64,000 nt of DNA from Prevotella sp. E15-22. GTDB lineage: Bacteria; Bacteroidota; Bacteroidia; Bacteroidales; Bacteroidaceae. The DNA lies in contig NZ_CP096247.1 of assembly GCF_023204875.1 (NCBI RefSeq), forward strand, positions 1,178,001 to 1,242,000, written 5' to 3'. The notes under the pieces are model-generated. The model saw only the letters and a list, made by a program, of their open reading frames with translations. It had not been told where the DNA came from and did no database searches. This document shows, piece by piece, positions 34,853-43,592 of this stretch; position 1 is the first letter of the stretch, and every line of letters starts with the position of its first letter. The position numbers and the translations under genes are program-made.

Positions 34853-36076
34853 TTATTGTATGGCGATTTTGATGGGGTTTTCTATCTCGCGACGCCAAGT
34901 TTTAAGCCATGCGAACCAATCCTTTGCGCTGTGTAGTCCAAAGTCCTCGTTGTCAGACGTATATGCAATCTTGTATGATAGCTTGTTACACTTCGACTTT
35001 ATGACAAAAGTATAGTTGTCTTTGTTGGCGGGTATCTCACTGTCTAAGTAATCTTTTGGTATGAAAATTCCTAGTCCTACCGTCTCGCGTTTCCAGTTAA
35101 TGGTGTCGCTAGCAGGATAGTCTGTACCCCAGCAACCACGAAGTCCATGATGGTCGCTGTATTCTACAGATCCTTTAATATTAATGATGCCAGTAGAGAA
35201 TGGCTCAATGTCTGTTGTATGATCGGAAGTGTTGATAATAGATACGTCAACATCGGTGTCGCGATGACCGGCATATTGGGTATAGCGAATGGTTATCTCG
35301 GCATCTTTCTTCGAAACGGGTAGTGTCCAATCGTAATCATTGATTTCGATAATAGTACGCAATGGACCATTTGCGAGTATGCGTTGAGAACGTGTTTTTA
35401 CTGGTTCTATCATGGTGGGTTCTTGGCCATTCCATCCTCTCAGGGCGCCCAATCCAAATGAATTGCCTACCCATAATACATCATCACCATAACCAGCAGT
35501 CTTTTGATCGGGTTGGGTGTAGAACTGTGTGTCCTTTATTTCAAGGCGTTTGTAGCGTTTGCCATATAGATCTAGTGTTTGTCGTTTGTCGAAATAGATA
35601 CGAATGCCATTGAGTTCACTTTCAAAAGCTACTCCATGATGATGTAGCATGTTGTAAGAGTTGACGTTGCCATTAGCGGTGATGGCATTGATATAGTTAT
35701 CGTGTTTGTTCTTCTGTTTCACTTTCTCGTTGCGCACCACCATTTCGGCATAAACGCGTGGGGGATAGGTATGCGGTTTCCCTTCATTTAGTAGTATTAC
35801 CTCATAGTCTCTTGTTTCCTTGCCTTTTAGGTCTACTAGAAAGCATAGTTCGTCAAAAGTGTGGTCATTGTTTAAATCGTCCAATTGATAAGGAATCTCT
35901 TGGTTGTTAGCCTTCACTGAGGCAGAACATACTTCGCCATACGATGCCAGGTTGATGACAACGGGAATGTCTGTGCGTTCTTTATTTATGGGGTTGGTTA
36001 CTTTGATGGTGATTGTTTTCTGAGCTTGCGTTGCTAGTGCTGCGCATAGCATAAGAGGCAATAATATTTGTTTCAT
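34853..36076 (-). CDS. Secreted DUF4861 family protein
   Basis: 407 aa from ATG 36076; an in-frame ATG at 36091 sits only a few nt from a TATTTTTG box. The signal peptide is MKQILLPLMLCAALATQAQ. The rest matches the DUF4861 domain, seen also in the C-terminal half of the GH105 fusion at 39294: shared marks include IPYQLDDL (there VPYQLSSD), FDELCFLVDLKG and the final tyrosine/tryptophan-rich sheet. DUF4861 usually accompanies pectin and rhamnogalacturonan enzymes; activity unproven. Confidence 0.82.
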   Translation of the reverse strand: MKQILLPLMLCAALATQAQKTITIKVTNPINKERTDIPVVINLASYGEVCSASVKANNQEIPYQLDDLNNDHTFDELCFLVDLKGKETRDYEVILLNEGKPHTYPPRVYAEMVVRNEKVKQKNKHDNYINAITANGNVNSYNMLHHHGVAFESELNGIRIYFDKRQTLDLYGKRYKRLEIKDTQFYTQPDQKTAGYGDDVLWVGNSFGLGALRGWNGQEPTMIEPVKTRSQRILANGPLRTIIEINDYDWTLPVSKKDAEITIRYTQYAGHRDTDVDVSIINTSDHTTDIEPFSTGIINIKGSVEYSDHHGLRGCWGTDYPASDTINWKRETVGLGIFIPKDYLDSEIPANKDNYTFVIKSKCNKLSYKIAYTSDNEDFGLHSAKDWFAWLKTWRREIENPIKIAIQ

Positions 36077-36154
36077 TCTTTCTGTTTTCATTTTTGCAAA
36101 AATACAGAAATAGATTTCAAAATAACATATTTATTAAAGAAAATTTGGTTAAAA

Positions 36155-36186
36155 TTTGGTTAATTCAAGATATTTTAGTATTTTTG
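36155..36186 (+). promoter_or_regulatory. Promoter of the GldB-like gene
   Basis: TTTGG (36155-36159), about 20 bp, then TATTTTTG (36179-36186). Confidence 0.65.
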
Positions 36187-36223
36187 CATTCAAATTTAAC
36201 ATAAGTAAAACATTTCTGCCCAC

Positions 36224-37009
36224 GTGCGAAACATATATATTATAGTTTTCTTTATCCTGATGGCTTGTATTGGTTGTCAGTGGCAATTGCAGCCTACTGT
36301 TGAGCATTCAAACTCAGAAGAGGTTGTTTTGGCACGTTTTGATAGGGCAGAACGTTTGTTTTTGACGACAGGCGATTTTGCAGCATTACAGCAGATGAAG
36401 ACTGTCTATCCAATTGAAACTCGCACGCTGATAGAAGACGTGTTGCAATTGGGACTTGTAGATGAACCGGATATCAATACGCGCTTTTTATATTTCTTTC
36501 AGGACAGCACTCTACAAACATTGATGCTTGATGTGGAAGATCAGTACCACGATGTAAGTGATCTTAATAAAGACCTTACTCAAGCCTTTAAGCGTTTGGT
36601 GAAGATGGTGCCAGGGTTGACCGTCCCTCATATTTATACCCAGATTAGTTCGTTGGATCAGAGTGTTGTGGTGGGTGATTCAATGTTGGGCATCTCACTC
36701 GATAAATATTTAGGACGTGATTATCCCATCTATTTGAAATACGGTTATAGTGAACAGCAAAGGCGAATGATGACCCGTCAGTATATCGTTCCTGACTGCT
36801 TAGGTTTTTACCTCCTAGGCCATTTCCCCTTGACAGCTGAAGAACGTGATTCCGCAAATCTGCGAGATGTTCATATGTCACGTATCCAGTATGTGGTAAA
36901 CAAAGCGATGGGACGTAATGTCTTTACTCATCCTGGAGTGAAACGTGTGGCCGATAAGATGGCTCGTCATCCGGAGCTGACTATCGAGCAACTCCTTTCG
37001 GATCATTGA
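36224..37009 (+). CDS. GldB-like lipoprotein
   Basis: 261 aa, starting at GTG 36224 with no ATG alternative that keeps the lipoprotein signal (IIVFFILMACIGC, Cys about 18). Motifs VVGDSMLGISLDKYLG, YPIYLKYGY and IVPDCLGFYLLG are the recognisable core of the GldB family from gliding flavobacteria. Gut Bacteroidales carry such homologues without known gliding, so an envelope role is more likely. It lies divergent from the DUF4861 gene. Confidence 0.8.
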   Translation: MRNIYIIVFFILMACIGCQWQLQPTVEHSNSEEVVLARFDRAERLFLTTGDFAALQQMKTVYPIETRTLIEDVLQLGLVDEPDINTRFLYFFQDSTLQTLMLDVEDQYHDVSDLNKDLTQAFKRLVKMVPGLTVPHIYTQISSLDQSVVVGDSMLGISLDKYLGRDYPIYLKYGYSEQQRRMMTRQYIVPDCLGFYLLGHFPLTAEERDSANLRDVHMSRIQYVVNKAMGRNVFTHPGVKRVADKMARHPELTIEQLLSDH

Positions 37010-37030
37010 TATAGTTGCATTTTAGGATAA

Positions 37031-37067
37031 AAAATGTAAATCCCTACGTCATGTGGGGATTTTTTTT
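37031..37067 (+). terminator. Terminator of the GldB-like gene, fused to the next promoter
   Basis: AAATCCCTAC pairs with GTGGGGATTT and eight T follow. The T-run merges with the -7 box TATCTTTG of the next gene. Confidence 0.75.
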
Positions 37068-37075
37068 TATCTTTG
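37068..37075 (+). promoter_or_regulatory. -7 box of the DPP-IV-type gene
   Basis: TATCTTTG ends 6 nt before the ATG at 37082. The signal peptide demands that start, so the mRNA is probably leaderless or nearly so. Confidence 0.65.
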
Positions 37076-37081
37076 CACCGT

Positions 37082-39283
37082 ATGAAAAGAATAATTTATC
37101 TTGGTGCAGTCCTTTTTATGACTGCTACAACGGTACTGGCAGGCCAGCAACTGAGTTTAAAGAATCTCACGGATGGAACATTTCGCACTGAATCAATGAT
37201 TGGTGTGGAACCCTTGAGTGATGGAGAGAGTTATACGCAGATATCTGCCGATGGAAAGCAGATCGTAAAGTTCTCGTTTAAAACGGGTAAGCAAACGGGC
37301 GTACTTTTTGATGCGAGCAAGGCAAGAGGTGCTAAAATAGAGCGTGTGGACGGCTATTCGATGAGTCCGGATGGTCGTACGATGCTTATTCAAACGCAAA
37401 CAAAGAGCATCTATCGCCATTCGTTCACAGCCGTTTACTATATCTTCACCATTGCGAACAATAAATTGGAGCCCTTGAGTGATGGGGGGCCTCAACAGAT
37501 TCCCGTATGGAGTCCCGATGGTACGCAGATAGCATTTGTACGTGACAATAATATCTTTCTTGTTAAGTTACTTTATAACAATTCTGAAAGTCAGGTGACA
37601 AAGGACGGTAAATTTAATGAAGTTATTAATGGTTTGCCAGATTGGGTCAATGAAGAAGAATTCTCGTTTAACTCCTCATTAGTTTTTAGTGCCGATTCCA
37701 AACAGATTGTTTGGGTTCGTTATGATGAGAGCAGCGTTAAACAATATAGCATGCCCCTTTTTAAGGGAATGAAACCTGTTCGTGAGGAGTATTCAACATA
37801 TCCTGGCTTCTATACTTATAAATACCCCAAGGCTGGTGAGGATAATGCGAAGGTAAAGGTGATGAGCTATGATATTAAGAGTCATCAGACACGTACCATG
37901 CAACTTCCTCTTGATGCCGATGGCTATATCCCACGCATCAAAGCAACTAGTGATCCCACTAAAATTGCTGTGTTTACCCTCAATCGTCATCAGGATAATC
38001 TGAAAGTGTTTATGGCTAACCCCATGTCAACTGTTTGCCAGCAGGTCATCGATGATAAGGTTGATAAGTATATTAACGAGAATGTTTTTGCCAACCTCGT
38101 ATTCACCGATAAGCATATTGTTTTAACCAGCGAGCGTTCAGGTTTCAATAGTATCTATGTTTATGGATTAAATGGGCAATTGCAGCGCACAGTACAGCAG
38201 GGAGTGATAACCGACGTTTATGGTTATGACGAGGCAACAGGCGATATTTATTATGCGGCCCTTAATAACGGCCCTACCGACAAAAAGGTTTTCGTGAGTC
38301 ATAAGAACGGAAAGACAGACTGCCTGACACCAAAGAGTGGATGGAACTCGGCAATCTTTTCGAACGATTTGAAAAACTTCGTTCATACGTGGAGTGACGC
38401 GAATACACCGCCAGTCTATTCGCTTTGTAATAATCAAGGCAAGACTGTTACTACATTTATTGACAACAAGAAAGCTGCAGAGAAATATGCCTCTTTCGAT
38501 ATGGGCACTAAGGAGTTCTTTACTTTCCAGACGAGTGAGGGAACCACGCTTTATGGCTATATGGTGAAACCCAAGAACTTTGACGCAAACAAGAAGTACC
38601 CTGTGGTGATGTTCCAATATGGTGGTCCTGGTTCACAGCAAGTGAAGAATGCCTGGGGAATAGGCATGAGTGGCAATGGCGCCATCATGGAGCAGTATCT
38701 CTGTCAGCAGGGCTATGTTTGTGTATGTGTGGATAATCGTGGCACAGGCGGACGTGGTGTTGATTTCGAGAAATGTACTTATCTGCGTTTGGGCGAGAAG
38801 GAGGCCTTTGATCAGGTAGAAACAGCCCTCTGGCTAGGACGTCAGTCGTATGTCGATAAAGACCATATCGCTATCTGGGGATGGTCTTACGGTGGATGGA
38901 ACACTTTGATGTCTATGTCAGAAGGACGTCCTGTGTTCTGTTGTGGTATTGCCATTGCGCCCCCTACAAGTTGGCGCTACTATGATACAGTTTATACGGA
39001 ACGCTTTATGCGTACACCAAAAGAGAATGCTTCTGGTTATGATGAGGTGAATCCTATGGCACGTGTAGATAAGTTACATGGAGCATTGCTGATATGTCAC
39101 GGACTTGCAGACGACAATGTGCACTATCAGAACACGGCTGAGTATGTTGAGGCTCTGGTGCAGGCAGACAAGGACTTCCGTCAGTTGGTGTATACCAATC
39201 GTAACCACAGTATCTTTGGTGGCAACACTCGTAATCACCTGTACCGTCAGTGTGTTAACTTCTTCAATGAGAATATGAAATAA
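37082..39283 (+). CDS. DPP-IV-type serine peptidase (S9 family)
   Basis: 733 aa from ATG 37082, with signal peptide MKRIIYLGAVLFMTATTVLA. The first ~480 residues are the DPP-IV beta-propeller domain (repeats such as SPDGRTMLIQTQ and SPDGTQIAFVRDNN). The C-terminal alpha/beta hydrolase has the nucleophile serine in WGWSYGGWNTL, Asp in HGLADDNVHY and His in NRNHSIFGG. It removes X-Pro or X-Ala dipeptides from peptides in the periplasm. The GH105 fusion gene follows after 10 nt. Confidence 0.94.
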   Translation: MKRIIYLGAVLFMTATTVLAGQQLSLKNLTDGTFRTESMIGVEPLSDGESYTQISADGKQIVKFSFKTGKQTGVLFDASKARGAKIERVDGYSMSPDGRTMLIQTQTKSIYRHSFTAVYYIFTIANNKLEPLSDGGPQQIPVWSPDGTQIAFVRDNNIFLVKLLYNNSESQVTKDGKFNEVINGLPDWVNEEEFSFNSSLVFSADSKQIVWVRYDESSVKQYSMPLFKGMKPVREEYSTYPGFYTYKYPKAGEDNAKVKVMSYDIKSHQTRTMQLPLDADGYIPRIKATSDPTKIAVFTLNRHQDNLKVFMANPMSTVCQQVIDDKVDKYINENVFANLVFTDKHIVLTSERSGFNSIYVYGLNGQLQRTVQQGVITDVYGYDEATGDIYYAALNNGPTDKKVFVSHKNGKTDCLTPKSGWNSAIFSNDLKNFVHTWSDANTPPVYSLCNNQGKTVTTFIDNKKAAEKYASFDMGTKEFFTFQTSEGTTLYGYMVKPKNFDANKKYPVVMFQYGGPGSQQVKNAWGIGMSGNGAIMEQYLCQQGYVCVCVDNRGTGGRGVDFEKCTYLRLGEKEAFDQVETALWLGRQSYVDKDHIAIWGWSYGGWNTLMSMSEGRPVFCCGIAIAPPTSWRYYDTVYTERFMRTPKENASGYDEVNPMARVDKLHGALLICHGLADDNVHYQNTAEYVEALVQADKDFRQLVYTNRNHSIFGGNTRNHLYRQCVNFFNENMK

Positions 39284-39293
39284 ACTACAGTAT

Positions 39294-41594
39294 ATGAAAA
39301 AACTAACCCTACTATTCCTTGTCTTGACATTGTGCTGCACGGCCGATGCCAAACGAAAAAAGAAAGTGGTGCCAAAACCACCCTCAACCATCGAGATTAT
39401 CACGAAAGTCAACGATCAGTGGCAAGCGACCCACCGGCCTGAAGTGCGCTCGTTCTGGGACGAGGCCGCTTATCATACTGGTAACATGGAGGCTTATAAG
39501 CTTCTGGGCAATGCTCGCTGGCTGAGTTATAGTGATGCTTGGGCTCGTCATAATCTTTGGCAGGGTGCTCGCGAGAAGGATCCTTCGAAGTGGAAATATG
39601 CTAATTATGGCGAAGGTCAGGATTATGTTCTCTTTGGTGACTGGCAAATCTGTTTTCAGACCTATCTTGATATTTATGAGATGCAGCCAGATGACTATAA
39701 AATTGCCCGTGCATTGGAAGTGATGGACTATGAGGTGCGTCAGCCCCAGAATGATTTCTGGTGGTGGGCCGACGCACTTTATATGGTGATGCCTGTCATG
39801 ACGAAACTCTATAAGACTACAGGCGACGTGAAATACTTGGATAAGCTCTATGATAACTTCAAGTGGAGCGATGACCTGATGTTCGATAAAGACGAGCAAC
39901 TCTATTATCGCGACGCAAAATATATATGGCCTAAGGTCAAGACTGCCTGCAATGGCGGTAAGAGTTTTTGGGCTCGCGGTGATGGATGGGTATTGGCCGG
40001 ATTGGCTAAGGTGCTGAGTGATATGCCAAAGGACTACAAACACCGTGATTTCTTTGAGTTGCGTTTCCGACAACTGGCTGAAGGCGTGGCGCGTGTGCAA
40101 CGTCCTGGCGGTTATTGGAGCCGTTCGATGCTTTGCGAAGAGGATGCTCCTGGCCCAGAGACCTCAGGTACGGCCTTTTTTACCTATGGCTTACTGTGGG
40201 GAATGAACAATGGTATTCTTAATCGTTCTACCTTTGAACCCGTTGTTGCCAAAGCATGGCAGTATCTGGTCACTACTGCTCTTCAGCCTGATTGGAGTGT
40301 CGGTTATGTTCAGCCTATCGGTGAGAAACCAGACCCAACAAAGACGGTTAATGCCCGTTCGCAGGCTAACTTTGGGACAGGTGCTTTCCTGTTGGCTGCT
40401 TGCGAGCATCTGCGCTATGAGAATCTCATGAAAGGTAATCGTGCGACGGTGAAAGTCACCATCAATAATCCCTCTAACGAGTATCGTGAACAGATTGTAG
40501 AACTTCCTGCCGATACGATTTATAATCGCCTGAACATATTGGGAGGTCGTCAATTTATAGTTTATGATGCTGGTGGGCTAGAGGTGCCATATCAGTTGTC
40601 ATCTGATAAAACAATACTCATAGAAGCCGGCGTTCGTCCCAAGGGCACTCAGACTTTCACCATTCGTCGTGGCACACCAAAAGTATATAAGACCGTTTGC
40701 TATGGTCGCATCTTTCCTGAACGAAAGGATGACTTTGCCTGGGAGAACGATCGCGGTGCTTATCGCGTGTATGGACCGGCCCTGCAGAAAACAGGCGAGA
40801 AAAGTTATGGTGTGGATGTGTGGACAAAGAATACACCTGAGTTGGTGCTCGATCAACGCTATTGGATAGAGGATGTTGTGATGATGCCTGCTGTTGAGAA
40901 GTTGCGTAAGGAGAATCGTCAGCGTGGTGATTCGCTTTATCGACTAAACTCTTATCATAATGATCACGGACGTGGTTCCGACCTTTATAGAGTAGGGGCT
41001 ACGCTTGGATGTGGCACTCCGGCTTTGGTTGTTGATGATGAATTGGTCTATCCTTATTGCTTTAAGAGTTATAAGGTGCTCGATATGGGTCCACTGCGCT
41101 TTTCTGTGCGACTTGACTACAACCCCACTGTGATAGGCGAGGATACCATTACGGAACATCGCGTTATTACTCTTGATAAAGGATCTAATTTCAATAAGAC
41201 CACTGTGAATTACGATGGCTTCACAACTACTGTGGAGTTGGCGGCTGGTGTTGTGGTGCATCAGGAAGATCGCAATAACGTGGTGTTGGCAAAGGACTAT
41301 GTACACTATGCTGATCCCACCGATAATATTCCTGTGAATAACTGCCAGCTTTTTGTGGGAGCGCTTTTCCCCAATGGTGTCAGCGAAACTGTCGTCAAAC
41401 AGTTTAAGAAAGTGGATAGCGGTGCTGTAGGCCATGCCTTAGGTATTGTGGATAATTACTCTGGCGAGCCATATACCTATTATTTTGGTTCTGCATGGTC
41501 AAAATTTGATGTTCGTACACAAGCAGAATGGCAGCAACGCATTGACTGGACTATGCGTAATATCCGTCAGCCTCTTAAGGTTGAGATAAAGTAG
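39294..41594 (+). CDS. GH105-type unsaturated glycuronyl hydrolase fused to DUF4861
   Basis: 766 aa, with signal peptide MKKLTLLFLVLTLCCTADA and then a basic stretch. Residues about 30-385 form an alpha6/alpha6 barrel of the GH88/GH105 type, with WWADALYMVMP carrying the likely catalytic Asp, ARGDGWVLAGL and GTAFFTYGLLWG. Such enzymes remove unsaturated sugar ends left by pectate or rhamnogalacturonan lyases. Residues about 395-766 are a DUF4861 domain. The stand-alone DUF4861 protein at 34853 is a relative of that half. It is probably cotranscribed with the peptidase. Confidence 0.9.
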   Translation: MKKLTLLFLVLTLCCTADAKRKKKVVPKPPSTIEIITKVNDQWQATHRPEVRSFWDEAAYHTGNMEAYKLLGNARWLSYSDAWARHNLWQGAREKDPSKWKYANYGEGQDYVLFGDWQICFQTYLDIYEMQPDDYKIARALEVMDYEVRQPQNDFWWWADALYMVMPVMTKLYKTTGDVKYLDKLYDNFKWSDDLMFDKDEQLYYRDAKYIWPKVKTACNGGKSFWARGDGWVLAGLAKVLSDMPKDYKHRDFFELRFRQLAEGVARVQRPGGYWSRSMLCEEDAPGPETSGTAFFTYGLLWGMNNGILNRSTFEPVVAKAWQYLVTTALQPDWSVGYVQPIGEKPDPTKTVNARSQANFGTGAFLLAACEHLRYENLMKGNRATVKVTINNPSNEYREQIVELPADTIYNRLNILGGRQFIVYDAGGLEVPYQLSSDKTILIEAGVRPKGTQTFTIRRGTPKVYKTVCYGRIFPERKDDFAWENDRGAYRVYGPALQKTGEKSYGVDVWTKNTPELVLDQRYWIEDVVMMPAVEKLRKENRQRGDSLYRLNSYHNDHGRGSDLYRVGATLGCGTPALVVDDELVYPYCFKSYKVLDMGPLRFSVRLDYNPTVIGEDTITEHRVITLDKGSNFNKTTVNYDGFTTTVELAAGVVVHQEDRNNVVLAKDYVHYADPTDNIPVNNCQLFVGALFPNGVSETVVKQFKKVDSGAVGHALGIVDNYSGEPYTYYFGSAWSKFDVRTQAEWQQRIDWTMRNIRQPLKVEIK

Positions 41595-41612
41595 TCATAT
41601 CCTTCATATTTT

Positions 41613-41658
41613 AATAGCTTTATTGCACAACAAGCATACAATGTGCAATAAAGCTATT
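41613..41658 (+). terminator. Strong terminator after the GH105 fusion gene
   Basis: A perfect 17-bp stem, AATAGCTTTATTGCACA with TGTGCAATAAAGCTATT, is followed by TTTTTT. Confidence 0.93.
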
Positions 41659-41674
41659 TTTTTATGTCCTTTTA

Positions 41675-41706
41675 TTTGCAAAATAACATTTCTTTTCATA
41701 TATTTG
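41675..41706 (+). promoter_or_regulatory. Promoter of the leucine-rich-repeat gene
   Basis: TTTG (41675-41678), 20 bp, then TATATTTG (41699-41706), ~50 nt before the ATG. Confidence 0.65.
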
Positions 41707-41757
41707 CAAATGATAATACTACTAATTAATCTAACCTGATACATAATCTAAATACTG

Positions 41758-42579
41758 ATGCTTATGAACATGAATAAACTACTATACCCGATACTTTCAA
41801 TGCCTTTGGCATTATTTTCCGCATGTGCCTACGATGATAGCTATGAAGAACATGTTTCCACCACTACGGATGTTACAGAGATTGCTGATCGCTATTATTA
41901 TCGTTGCGACTCACTCACAGTGGTCTGCCTGCCTCAAGAGGTACGTTCCATTGGAGATTTAGCTTTCTTTGGCTCTAGCATCACATCGCTGAGCATTCCT
42001 TCTCAGGTGGGATATATAGGTACAAATGCTTTCAATTTCTGTACAAATCTAACAACTATCCAGATAGACGAGAGCAACTCCGTATTCGATTCACGTAACA
42101 ATTGCAATGCAATAATCCGTTCTTGCGACGATAAACTGGTTTATGGCTGTGTGGCTACTGTGATTCCATCCACTGTCAGTTCTATTGCCGACTATGCTTT
42201 CTGTGGATGCGAAGGATTGGCAGAGCTTGTTCTTCCGGACAATATAGAGCAGATAGGCACTGGAGCCTTCTCTGAATGCAGTGGACTTACCAGTGTGACA
42301 CTATCTGCTGGCATGTCGCACATCAGTACATTGGCTTTTGCCGACTGCCCTGACCTCGCAGAGGTTACCTTGCCTCAGGGACTTACCTCTGTAGGGGATG
42401 GCGCTTTTCTTCATTGTCCTCGTCTTCAGGCTGTTCATGTTCAGAGCATCACACCGCCACAGTGTGGTTATATTGCCTTTTTCAATACAACGGCTACGCT
42501 CTATGTGCCTCATGGCTCGCGCGATGCTTATGCAGCCTCTTATGGATGGTGCGACTTTAAAATGATTGTCGAGGAATGA
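41758..42579 (+). CDS. BspA-type leucine-rich-repeat lipoprotein
   Basis: 273 aa from 41758; ATGs at 41764 and 41770 are equally plausible starts. The lipoprotein signal is LSMPLALFSAC. About six LRR_5/BspA repeats follow (for example IGDLAFFGSSITSLSIPSQV, then IADYAFCGCEGLAELVLPDN, IGTGAFSECSGLTSVTL). The C-terminus resembles the usual BspA cap (ATLYVPHGSRDAY). BspA proteins bind host or bacterial surface molecules; the ligand here is unknown. Confidence 0.9.
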   Translation: MLMNMNKLLYPILSMPLALFSACAYDDSYEEHVSTTTDVTEIADRYYYRCDSLTVVCLPQEVRSIGDLAFFGSSITSLSIPSQVGYIGTNAFNFCTNLTTIQIDESNSVFDSRNNCNAIIRSCDDKLVYGCVATVIPSTVSSIADYAFCGCEGLAELVLPDNIEQIGTGAFSECSGLTSVTLSAGMSHISTLAFADCPDLAEVTLPQGLTSVGDGAFLHCPRLQAVHVQSITPPQCGYIAFFNTTATLYVPHGSRDAYAASYGWCDFKMIVEE

Positions 42580-42653
42580 TTATTCATATTGTTTAGCTGT
42601 TCTGAATGATATACTTTTCTTATGTAAGTATGTCGTTTCTCGAATAAAAGTAG

Positions 42654-42661
42654 TATCTTTG
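42654..42661 (+). promoter_or_regulatory. -7 box of the 42691 gene
   Basis: TATCTTTG, 29 nt before the ATG. Confidence 0.6.
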
Positions 42662-42690
42662 CGCACAGAATAACTAAAGAACTGAAGAAA

Positions 42691-43173
42691 ATGAAGCATG
42701 CTTTTATTATTGTAACTCTGTTACTGGGTGTTGTGCTGGTGGTGATGATATTCACCAAACCAGACGAGCAGAAACACTATGAGGCTGTGACAGGATTGGT
42801 ACAGACCGTGGTGGAACAAGAAATGAGTGAAGACAACCTGACGGAGAGATTGGCTAAGGCTGGCGCAGAGAAACTGGCTGACTTGGGCATTGAAGGCGTT
42901 GATGAGAAGATGTTGGCGGACTTAGGTGCTGAAGGATTGGCCGAATTGGGAGAAGCAGTAAATCTAAATGGGATAAAAGAAACTGGAGAGGCGGTGGCTG
43001 TTGGTACGGCGCAGATGTATCTGCGGAGCCATATGACGGTAAACGACTATACCGTGGCAAATGTGGGGTGGATAGACATCAATGGCAGAACGTTGCCCAT
43101 AACAATAGGTGTATTTGGCAAAGTGATAATGCTGGTAGACGAAAGTGAGGTGCGGCAACTCATCAGGTTTTAA
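42691..43173 (+). CDS. Small membrane-anchored protein (DUF4359-like)
   Basis: 160 aa. One N-terminal membrane segment (FIIVTLLLGVVLVVMIF) is followed by an acidic Ala/Gly/Leu-rich helical part with self-similar units (EKLADLGIEGVDEK, MLADLGAEGLAELG). The C-terminal beta part (YTVANVGWIDINGRTLPITI, then GVFGKVIMLVDE) looks like DUF4359. Function unknown. It stands alone, with its own promoter and a strong terminator behind it. Confidence 0.72.
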   Translation: MKHAFIIVTLLLGVVLVVMIFTKPDEQKHYEAVTGLVQTVVEQEMSEDNLTERLAKAGAEKLADLGIEGVDEKMLADLGAEGLAELGEAVNLNGIKETGEAVAVGTAQMYLRSHMTVNDYTVANVGWIDINGRTLPITIGVFGKVIMLVDESEVRQLIRF

Positions 43174-43183
43174 GGATAAGGAA

Positions 43184-43225
43184 ACAAAGAAGCGGTCAAC
43201 ATTATTGTTGACCGCTTTCTTTGTT
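43184..43225. terminator. Bidirectional terminator between convergent genes
   Basis: The stem AACAAAGAAGCGGTCAACA / TGTTGACCGCTTTCTTTGTT has one bulge and a four-base loop. It serves the 42691 gene and, from the other side, the 43224 lipoprotein gene, whose stop it overlaps. Confidence 0.85.
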
Positions 43226-43583
43226 AATCCATAACTTTGTCATATAGATCGTTGAGTTTCTCATCCTTGTCCGCTTCGCGTGTCATCTTCTGAAACCGTT
43301 CAAAGTCATCCACTTTCTTGGGGTCGGCGGCCATGTCATGAAATTCCTCTAACCAAGAATTAAAGAAGTCACGCGTGACTTTCGGGTCCTGGTCTTTATA
43401 GAATTCATAGAACTCGTCTACTGCATCTTCCATGCGGTCGACATCGTTCTCCTGATAAGCAGCAAGAATCTCGCGGGCAAAACGTTTACCGTCGGCCTTG
43501 CCATTGCCTGCGGGCTTTTCTTCTGTAGATGAGCATGCTGTCAGCATCATGACAGCGAAACACATTAAAACAATCTTTTTCAT
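43224..43583 (-). CDS. Small acidic lipoprotein
   Basis: 119 aa. The lipoprotein signal is MKKIVLMCFAVMMLTAC (lipobox LTAC). The mature part is highly charged and helical (DVDRMEDAVDEFYEFYKDQD). I do not recognise a family. It starts 9 nt after the end of the large CotH gene and is probably its downstream partner on the same transcript. Confidence 0.75.
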   Translation of the reverse strand: MKKIVLMCFAVMMLTACSSTEEKPAGNGKADGKRFAREILAAYQENDVDRMEDAVDEFYEFYKDQDPKVTRDFFNSWLEEFHDMAADPKKVDDFERFQKMTREADKDEKLNDLYDKVMD

Positions 43584-43592
43584 TCCTTTATA

